24,196 nt of DNA from Spongospora subterranea f. sp. subterranea (lineage: Eukaryota; Endomyxa: Phytomyxea; Phytomyxea; Plasmodiophorida): positions 1 through 24,196 of the forward strand of contig JAUGWO010000282.1 in assembly GCA_049724395.1 (NCBI GenBank), read 5' to 3'. Position numbers and translations under genes: made by a program. How positions within the stretch are numbered: position 1 is the stretch's first letter; each line of letters starts with the position of its first letter. The notes under the pieces were generated by a model. It searched no databases. It was given only the letters and a program-made list of their open reading frames with translations, and was not told the origin of the DNA. Positions 9,070-15,188 of this stretch are shown here, in pieces.

Positions 9070-9209
9070 CACTGTCGGTACGCTGCCTTGATAGGGGGGT
9101 CAATCCTTTCGAGGGATTTTGCAGAGGAAAATGAGGTCTATCACAGGTAAAAGAAACAAACGCATAAATCCACAATGATATCGCGACCAGTTCAGTGATA
9201 CCACCAAAA

Positions 9210-9818
9210 CTACAGATAATTGCACCCTTTTTCTTGTTTTCTGACAGAAAAATATCATAACGTGTTCGTAAAACGTTGACTGATGTCGACTAACTTCGCT
9301 CACAATCCCTGGAACAGGAACTTCCTGACCCGACATCTGCGACGTAGTTTGTTGTCACAACACCGGAGTTGTGTCTCCTGGTTTTGCTGCGGCGTATCAT
9401 TCGGAAGGGTGGTGTGTTTCCTGGGAATCAAAATCAATGTCAGGTCAACTGAAATGTCTTTCTCTGGGAGTGGATTGTGACCTGCGGAATCACTAGAGGT
9501 CGCTTGATCAGCAACGCGATGGTTGAGATCAACTGAGTAGAAACCATAACCATCAGAATGATGAATCAAATTCCTGTACAGACAACTAACCATCGATGAA
9601 CTCGGAATCGCCGCCTTGACCCAATGGGGAACGGATAGGCGTATCTGACACTAACAGAGCGATGAGTAAAGTTGTTTAATCCCATACTCAATTGGAATAC
9701 CTTGGACAATATAATTGTTGGGGTCATTGTCGTCTGCTGCACATTGTACTAACGGTACGAGAAAAAGCTGGGACAAAATGCATAGGTTAATGAGCATCAA
9801 CGATAACCGGAGCAACAT
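9210..9818 (-). CDS. Small secreted protein, three to four exons with short introns
   Basis: A minus-strand gene model supported by splice sites. Exon 1 (9818-9701) starts with ATG and a signal peptide: basic N-terminus, hydrophobic core (LMLINLCILSQLFLVPLVQC) and a cleavage-like Cys-Ala/Ala before an acidic ADDNDPNNYIVQ. Intron 1 is 9700-9651 (50 nt, GTATTC…TGTTAG). Exon 2 is 9650-9591. Intron 2 is 9590-9533 (58 nt, GTTAGT…TACTCAG). Exon 3 runs from 9532 to a TGA at 9302-9300. Phases agree at both junctions and give 136 residues. Alternatively a third intron (9303-9241, 63 nt, GTGAGC…TTTTTCTGTCAG) leads to exon 4, ending at 9210 with KQEKGCNYL. The mature part is polar, with a Cys/Arg-rich C-terminal stretch (LRCCDNKLRRRCRVRKFLF). 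No known family; a secreted host or effector-like protein is an inference. Whether it joins the proline-rich ORF downstream is open. Confidence 0.55.
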
Positions 9819-9819
9819 C

Positions 9820-10050
9820 AGAACGGAAAGGCGATTTCAAACTGAATCAATATTGCCTTTAATCGAATGAGGAATTCAGGGGTTGTTGACGAGCTGACAT
9901 CTGAAGCGGGTTGGGAATATCCCAAAGCAATCACGACCAGACTATAGTATGCGTTTTTATATGTTCAGGATTAAGTTCAACAGGTAGATCAGCTTAATGG
10001 GGGGCAGCGGAGTAAGTAGGATTAAGTGGTACCACGTGCCTTCCTGATGA
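9820..10050. other. No feature seen
   Basis: Presumed upstream region of the secreted-protein gene. No clear TATA element or repeat was recognised. Confidence 0.3.
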
Positions 10051-10770
10051 TAGCATTGACCTGACTCTGAATCGCCAATACCCTCAATGACGTTGGCAGT
10101 GCCCACTGATTACTGAGGGCAGTACAACAATGCAACTTAAAGATATCGAATTGACTCTGAATGGCAATTACCCTCAATTTGGCAGTGCCCACTGAATACT
10201 GAGGGCAGTACAACAATGTAACTTAAAGGTATCGAATTGACCCTGAATGGCAATTACCCTCAATGAAGTTGGCAGTGCCCACTGAATACTGAGGGCAGTA
10301 CAACACTGTAACTTAAAGATATCGAATTGACCCTGAATGGCAATTACCCTCAATGACGTTGGCAGTGCTCACTGAATAATGAGGGCAGTACAACAATGTA
10401 ACTTAAAGATATCGAATTGACCCTGAATAGCAATTACCCTCAATGACGTTGGCAGTGCCCACTGAATAATGAGGGCAGTACAACAAGGAAACGCAATGAT
10501 ATTCAATTGACCCTGAATGGCAATTACCCTCAATGAAGTTGGCAATGCCCACTGAATACTGAGGGCAGTACAACAAGGTAACGCTATGATATTGAATTGA
10601 CCCTGAATGGCAATTTCCCTCAATGAAGTTGGCAGTGCCCACTGAATACTGTGGGCAGTAAAACAATGTAAGTTAATGATGTCGAATTGACCCTCAATGG
10701 CAAATACCCTCAAATGACGTTGACCGTACTTTGGCCGTGAAACTGAATACAGAGGTCGTTCAACAAAGTA
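10050..10770. repeat. 90-bp satellite array, about 8 units
   Basis: The landmark GAGGGCAGTACAAC recurs at about 10115, 10201, 10291, 10381, 10471, 10561 and 10651, with a degenerate copy near 10741. The spacing is exactly 90 bases except for one unit that is 4 bases short. Because 90 is divisible by three, each frame repeats as a 30-residue peptide, and two minus frames stay open for several units (10369-10794 with QWALPTSLRVIAIQGQ; 10403-10666 with QYSVGTANFIEGNCHSGS). No start, splice or domain evidence makes either convincing as a gene. Edge units are the most diverged, as expected for an array kept uniform by unequal exchange. Confidence 0.9.
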
Positions 10771-10789
10771 AGCATCATCTGTAGGCCAG

Positions 10790-11050
10790 TCCATGCAATT
10801 CAGTTGTATGAGGAATAGACATTATTCAAGTCTTCAAACTTTTGGTGGCACTATCTCCATTGTTGGTGTCTCCCAATGCCACTTTTGGGGAATAACAGCA
10901 GATGTGCAGCTTCCTCAGATGGTTATCTAATGATTTTGGCAAACGCAGATAAATTGCGGTGGTCACTAACTCTGCATTTAGATCCAAATTTCAGCAATAA
11001 AGAGACCATATGTTTTGGTGATTGAAACTGATGTTGACAGTAGATCGATA
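10790..11050. other. Unassigned sequence between satellite and cysteine-rich ORF
   Basis: No supported gene or repeat. One minus frame reads KLHICCYSPKVALGDTNNG (about 10860-10910) but is short and has no context. Confidence 0.3.
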
Positions 11051-11428
11051 TTAACGGATAACTGAATGATGGAATGGACGAAGTACTGAAAAGAATGAGC
11101 AAGCAATTTCTGTTCCACTACAAAATAAACCAAGTTGATATCCTTGATGAAGGCAAACATTTTTGCAGTTCGTCTGCGACATCATATCCTGATATGAACG
11201 AATATTCTGAGTTGCCAAGGCCGGAAACCCATATCCGGTTGGCAACAAATCCATCAATATAAATGGCAAGGCGGACTTGTTTTGCATCAAATTTTGACAG
11301 CCGGCAAAGTTGTTCCACACATAGCAATCGCTCGCGAAATATCGAGATTGTTCAGTCTCTGTAGAGTCATGATCAAGCATATTCTGCCTGAACTGGAATA
11401 ATTCCAGCAAAGCGAAACGCATACGCAT
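11051..11428 (-). CDS. Cysteine-rich, possibly WSC-like extracellular domain, partial gene
   Basis: The minus frame has 125 codons. From about residue 37 it reads VWNNFAGCQN, a spacer with SALPFIL, then TNCKNVCLHQGYQLGLFCSG and a Cys at 110. A Gly-Cys start, then Cys-x3-Cys-x3-Gly-Tyr and two later cysteines, matches the WSC domain pattern, a small disulfide-bonded carbohydrate-binding module found in fungal wall sensors and some secreted enzymes. The match is by motif only and weak in the middle. A signal-like exon lies upstream (11574-11487), and a splice acceptor (GACTCTACAG, ending at 11359) would join it in the right phase with a 128-nt intron. The end (SVLRPFHHSVIR) may be read-through into an intron, because a TTCTTTTCAG acceptor occurs there. 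Another minus frame (11118-11327) is also open, so certainty is limited. Confidence 0.35.
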   Translation of the reverse strand: MRMRFALLELFQFRQNMLDHDSTETEQSRYFASDCYVWNNFAGCQNLMQNKSALPFILMDLLPTGYGFPALATQNIRSYQDMMSQTNCKNVCLHQGYQLGLFCSGTEIACSFFSVLRPFHHSVIR

Positions 11429-11486
11429 CAGACTAAACCGTCAAATTCGACCCTTCTCTCTCTCCATCGATGAATGCAGAAACCAC

Positions 11487-11574
11487 CTAGTGCAGCAAAC
11501 AGGAGCGAAAAGAAAAACGAACGTGGAGTGCTTTTGAATCGTGACCGGGAGGCGGTAATAGTATTCAAGGTCAT
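11487..11574 (-). CDS. Signal-peptide-like first exon candidate
   Basis: An ATG at 11574 opens a frame with a basic stretch (SRSRFKSTPR) followed by a hydrophobic core (SFFFSLLFAALGGFC), as in a signal peptide or signal anchor. A GTGG donor at 11486 would join in phase to the cysteine-rich ORF. The donor is not a strong consensus, so this is a candidate only. Confidence 0.3.
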
Positions 11575-11658
11575 GGCTAAATAATGCTGATTCCTGCGCT
11601 GCTTCGTCAATCCGTCCACGATAATCAAGGAATTTCCTAAACTTGCTCGCCCCTCACA

Positions 11659-11863
11659 TCAGAAAGCGCCGGCTGTGCCAGCAAATAGTTGCGGTCGGTT
11701 CGACCATCGCAGAGAGATGTATTTGGTACTTTGGAAAACAGCTGATGATGCAAATGGTCCTAAGCTTTTGCCTATTGTTTTCAAAACTAGATGTTCTAGT
11801 TTGATAACAAATTCCTTTACGACCTCAGGTACTCTATCAGGACCTCGACATATGAAAGATTAT
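11659..11863 (-). CDS. Short open segment, possible terminal exon
   Basis: Minus-strand reading with ordinary protein composition: PEVVKEFVIKLEHLVLKTIG, then SLGPFASSAVFQSTKYISLR, ending in FAGTAGAF and a TGA at 11661-11659. It has no start codon of its own and no known motif. The antisense plus frame (11675-11971) is less protein-like. Confidence 0.2.
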
Positions 11864-12722
11864 ATTCGCTATTGCTATTATTTCAAGGTGGTAACTTCAT
11901 GCTGTATTCCGTCATTAACCGTATCGTATTTTGAAAATTTATTTTTCATACGGCTATGCCGGCTAGAGTAATTGAAATCGTAAGGGAATTGAAAACAGTT
12001 TTCGAAGTCCATACCCCGTCTTGGTGTTAATCGGTCGTTATCGGCGGGATCGACAGGGAATGATAGTAATGATGACTCAAAAGGGACAGACGGTTATGTG
12101 TTGATTGCAATAGACTGGCGCAATCAGATAATTAATCATTGTGAACGGGGTTCATACGTCCTGCACATGGTCAAACTGCAACTCCCGATTGGAGCAGCAA
12201 CTTGTTAAGGGTTTGCGTCAGCGAGATAGTCCTCTGGATATGCAGCTGGTCTATGGCGCCAAACATTGTCAATGACACTCATCATGGCACATAACAGGTC
12301 TTCCAACATGTAATGCTAAAGTAATGTTGATCGAATTGCGAATCCAACCGCGAGCGAACGTGTCTTGATGGAACCTATCCAGCGTTGTTGCTGTGGAACC
12401 TGCCGGCGGTGTGATGCAATTTGTGAGGTGTTCCCTGGGCGTAGCTGGACACAATCACGTATTGTCGCCTGTGCTCAGTAACATTCCCATTATCCCTCAG
12501 AACATGAGCGACGTATTGACCTGGCAATATTACTAAATCATCGGTTGTTGCGCGATTCGGGGAGATGATCGTCATATATTTCTATTATCGTCACTGAAAT
12601 TGGCGATTTTCCTGGCTTCCAAACGGGTCTTCCAGATGAATCTGACCCATCATTTATTCTTTTAAAAGAGATCCGGATATTGCCAAAACCCGGTTATTGG
12701 AGCCCAATACTCGGATGATGTC
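11864..12722. other. No supported gene
   Basis: Short frames on both strands look protein-like in places (minus LVILPGQYVAHVLRDNGNV near 12480-12540; plus VVAVEPAGGVMQFVRCSLGV near 12387-12446), but they are mutually antisense, interrupted and without family motifs. This may be exon and intron sequence of an unrecognised gene or decayed repeat. Confidence 0.3.
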
Positions 12723-13841
12723 ATGCTCAAATCACTCCGCAATCAACTGTGCAAGTCACGGATCGACACCATGGTGGCGGCGATCGATCGGGATGATGGT
12801 GGATGGGAGTCGGCTGGCACAGAGGGTGACAGTCTAGGGATGCCTGGCGGGGTAGTCTTCCTGATTATGGCTGTCTATCCTATGGGACCACAGAGGCAGA
12901 GGTCCCAATGTCAGCCGGCGCGCTCTGGAACGCTTCGGCGTAGCGCGAGTTCTCACCCAACTTTTATTAGTTGGACAAAGAACGAGCGACTTGGACTTAG
13001 TTTGGGGAACCAGACAATTGAACTTTATCTGAGGAATCAGACACTAGAAATTAATCTAGGAAACTGGATAACGACACACCATCTGAGCAATAAGACATGG
13101 GAACTTGCTCTTGGAAACTGGATCTCGGAACTTCATCTGAGCAACCAGACACTGGAAATTAATCTAGGAAACTGGATCTCGGAACTTCATCTGAGCAACC
13201 AGACACTGGAAATTAATCTAGGAAACTGGATCTCGGAACTTCATCTGAGCAACCAGACACTGGAAATTAATCTAGGAAACTGGATAACGACACACCATCT
13301 GAGCAATAAGACATGGGAACTTGCTCTAGGAAACTTGATCTCGGAACCTTATCTGAGCAATCAGGCACTGGAAAATAATCTAGGAAACTGGATGACGAAA
13401 CTCCATCTGAGCAATATGACATGGGAACTTGCTTGTGGAAATTGGATCATGAAGATACATTGGAACAATCAGACACTGGAACTTAACCTAGGAACTAGAA
13501 CAATGAAATATCAACGGAGGGAAGGGACACTGGAACATGGTATAAAAAACTGGACTAGGTGTATGGATCAACACATAATAGAAGAAACACTGGAGCAAAC
13601 TATGAGCACACTAAAGAGCAAGGGGAAAAAACAAACGCTGGACTACAACGACAAATGGACACCGAAATCACAATCTGGAATCTGGACAAAATCGCGGAAC
13701 AACAGAACGGTTAATATATATATTGAGAAACAGACAATTTTATTGAATATTAAGAAACAGACACATCAATTAAGGTTAGCAACAAACATTCAAAATCTAC
13801 AGGAGGAAACAGCAAAGAGTTACACCAATCATGCATGGTAG
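12723..13841 (+). CDS. 372-residue ORF of 9/18-residue tandem repeats, upstream of LINE copy 2
   Basis: An uninterrupted plus frame. Residues 1-90 are not repetitive and look like a mixture of unrelated sequence (MLKSLRNQLCKSRIDTMVAA at the start, an Arg/Ser-rich part near 60-80). From about residue 90 it consists of alternating 9-residue modules, LGNWISELH and LSNQTLEIN, with variants LGNWITTHH and LSNKTWELA, forming 18-residue (54-bp) repeats. After about residue 262 the modules degenerate into a Lys/Gln/Thr-rich tail that still shows the Gln-Thr-Leu spacing (KKQTLDYNDKW, EKQTILLNIKKQTHQLRL). The stop is at 13839-13841. The OTU domain of LINE copy 2 starts 30 bases later in a different frame, so this could be the N-terminal part of the LINE protein or an array that happened to sit there. 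No function known for such a repeat. Confidence 0.45.
   Translation: MLKSLRNQLCKSRIDTMVAAIDRDDGGWESAGTEGDSLGMPGGVVFLIMAVYPMGPQRQRSQCQPARSGTLRRSASSHPTFISWTKNERLGLSLGNQTIELYLRNQTLEINLGNWITTHHLSNKTWELALGNWISELHLSNQTLEINLGNWISELHLSNQTLEINLGNWISELHLSNQTLEINLGNWITTHHLSNKTWELALGNLISEPYLSNQALENNLGNWMTKLHLSNMTWELACGNWIMKIHWNNQTLELNLGTRTMKYQRREGTLEHGIKNWTRCMDQHIIEETLEQTMSTLKSKGKKQTLDYNDKWTPKSQSGIWTKSRNNRTVNIYIEKQTILLNIKKQTHQLRLATNIQNLQEETAKSYTNHAW
12988..13507 (+). repeat. 27/54-bp minisatellite, about 19 half-units
   Basis: Three successive 54-bp units at about 13112-13273 are nearly identical; flanking units are more diverged. A longer pattern is also repeated: the pair Ile-Thr-Thr-His-His then Asn-Lys-Thr-Trp occurs at both about 13066-13107 and 13282-13323, which points to a duplication of a multi-unit block. 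Half-units of 27 bp are related to each other (Leu-Gly-Asn-Trp versus Leu-Ser-Asn-Gln). Confidence 0.9.
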
Positions 13842-13870
13842 AGATAGCGAATACGAAATAAGTATTTAGA

Positions 13871-14176
13871 GATGTTATTGGAGTAGGAAATTGCGCCTTT
13901 GAAGCGATCAGTGCAACAGGAGAAATCCCCAACATGACAGTGCAAGATCTACGAAGTGAAATATGTGAATTCGCCAGAAATCCAGAACAGGGAAGAACCA
14001 TTGCCGAGAAACTGAAACCCTATATAGGATCGCTGCCGAATCACGATGACATCGGATTGGACGAATATCTGAACCAAATGAGTATAGATAGACAATGGGG
14101 TGGGCTTTTCGAGCTCAGAATCGCTGCTTACAAATTCAAGATGAACATAATAGTAATATATCCCACCCGATATTGA
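13871..14176 (+). pseudogene. LINE copy 2: OTU-type cysteine protease, N-terminal and middle part
   Basis: DVIGVGNCAFEAI (13871-13909) keeps the Cys nucleophile but has Val where OTU enzymes have the Asp of Gly-Asp-Gly-Asn-Cys. DEYLNQMSIDRQWGGLFELR (about 14060-14119) is the conserved Trp-Gly-x-x-x-Glu block, followed by AAYKFKMNIIVIYP. The catalytic His block seen in copy 1 is missing; the frame ends at 14174-14176. A stop at about 13859 lies between this domain and its upstream extension. Confidence 0.65.
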
Positions 14177-14600
14177 CAGAAGAACGAGGAAAGCATACTG
14201 GAAGCAAATTGGAGAATTCGTCGAAACACGTAATGAGCCAATACTAATAACAGGTGACCTGAATACCAAAGGCAAACGGTTTGGAGCCAACCATGACGAA
14301 AACCACGAATACCTTGATACAATACTGGAAGAATACAGATTGATCAATAATCCTGAAATACCAACAAGAGGAAACAATTCTCTAGATATCACCCTCGCTA
14401 ATCGTGAGATGGGAAAGGCGATCGTAACGTGGAGAGTTTACACTGAGTTAGGCAGTGACCATTTACCGACAACAGTTGAAACAACAATTAAGAGAAAATC
14501 AACCCAAAGGCTACCTCCAAACAGTAAAAAAGTACAAAGGATAGACACACAATCGACAGTGCAAACATTCAAAGAGGAAATCAAAAAGAGTGAAAACTAG
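14177..14600 (+). pseudogene. LINE copy 2: APE-type endonuclease, C-terminal half
   Basis: Reads RKAYWKQIGEFVETRNEPIL, then ITGDLNTKGKRFGANHDEN, then LDTILEEYRLINNPEIPTRG, NSLDITLANREMG, and TELGSDHLPTTVETTIKR. The Gly-Asp-Leu-Asn, Asn-x-x-Leu-Asp-Ile and Ser-Asp-His motifs are those of LINE endonucleases and are intact here. The frame closes at 14598-14600 in a Lys/Thr-rich linker. One frame change separates the Gly-Asp-Leu-Asn part from the part starting near 14340. Confidence 0.7.
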
Positions 14601-14880
14601 CTTGGTTCTGGTCTGTCCCCGTTGGTGGCAGGTTAGGACCAAGTCAGTGTGAGACTTGAGTTCGAAAACCCCGTGGGCAGGGATTTTGGGGAATACCCTT
14701 TAAGGTTGGCCAGCTAACACGGAAGTAGAGCGCATGTTGTTGAGCATGCGAGGAGCGAACCTCTTGAAAAATAGACAGCTGATTTGTAATGATGCGGCTT
14801 GGGTTCAAGGCATTGTGGTGTTCCGTACAGGGAATTTCCCCCGAGTCCAATTAATGGTGAGGGGGTTTTAGTGAGTCGGG
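14601..14880 (+). mobile_element. tRNA-like block, possible SINE
   Basis: The stretch at about 14709-14780 resembles the 5' two thirds of a tRNA: an A-box-like CAGCTAACACGG followed by GTAGAGCGC, an anticodon-arm-like CGCATG-TTGTTGAG-CATGCG, then AGCGAACCTC where a T arm would be. A second B-box-like GAGTTCGAAAACC occurs near 14657, and GGGTTCAAGGC near 14803. tRNA-derived SINEs carry such pol III boxes. Against this, the arms do not all pair well and no A-rich tail or flanking repeat is visible. It lies exactly between the broken LINE and the hAT. Confidence 0.35.
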
Positions 14881-14900
14881 TAGGGGTGGGCACATTTCGG
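14881..14900 (+). repeat. hAT left terminal inverted repeat
   Basis: TAGGGGTGGGCACATTTCGG pairs with the complement of 17236-17255 except at two positions. Confidence 0.85.
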
Positions 14901-14912
14901 TTAAAGTCCGGA

Positions 14913-14990
14913 GTTAACCGGTTAACCTACGGTCCCGGTTAACCGGTTAACGCTTTTTTTGTAACCGGTTAACCGCCCGGTTAACCGGTC
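14913..14990 (+). promoter_or_regulatory. Left subterminal palindrome cluster (CCGGTTAACCGG-type)
   Basis: Copies of GGTTAACC or AACCGGTTAAC occur at about 14914-14927, 14934-14951, 14962-14974 and 14977-14989. Such clusters near hAT ends are usually transposase-binding sites; here they may also lie in the transposase gene's promoter region. Confidence 0.65.
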
Positions 14991-15188
14991 AAATCTTGCA
15001 AAAATAGAAGTTGGATTTTCTGAACCCAACGCCTTATTCAGACTATGTAGGTCACCCCTAATATCGTTAAAACTTTCGTACGGCATTTTTCTGACCTCGC
15101 AATTAGCAATCGGCAATCACTAGTCAATACACACCATTTTTCAATTAATTTTGTCTACTGTATATCTTTCAACTGCCTTGCTTCAATA

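Larger units (their letters stand above)
13820..14600 (+). mobile_element. Non-LTR retrotransposon copy 2: OTU protease and endonuclease fragment
   Basis: This copy shares SCMVEIANTK, DVIGVGNCAFEAI, TVQDLRSEICEFARNPEQG and LFELRIAAY with copy 1, then EPILITGDLNT and SDHLPTT. It ends abruptly at about 14600, where a tRNA-like block begins, so RT and RNase H are absent. The second half of the protease and the first half of the endonuclease are also absent, indicating an internal deletion near 14165-14185. Less decayed than copy 1. Confidence 0.8.

Noticed and set aside
9100-9167. MRLFLLPVIDLIFLC as signal peptide of the proline-rich protein
   Set aside because: It ends at a stop, and the available splice donor and acceptor phases do not join it to the proline-rich frame.
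11118-11327. Second minus ORF overlapping the cysteine-rich frame
   Set aside because: It reads plausibly (RLAIYIDGFVANRIWVSGLG) but lacks the cysteine spacing and any start context; kept only as a reason for lower confidence.
12705-12745. AQYSDDVMLKS, resembling the RT catalytic Tyr-x-Asp-Asp block
   Set aside because: No RT blocks lie before or after it, and it falls at the start of the repeat ORF.
14709-14785. A functional tRNA gene
   Set aside because: The acceptor stem and T arm do not pair, and the anticodon loop has the wrong size; at best tRNA-derived.
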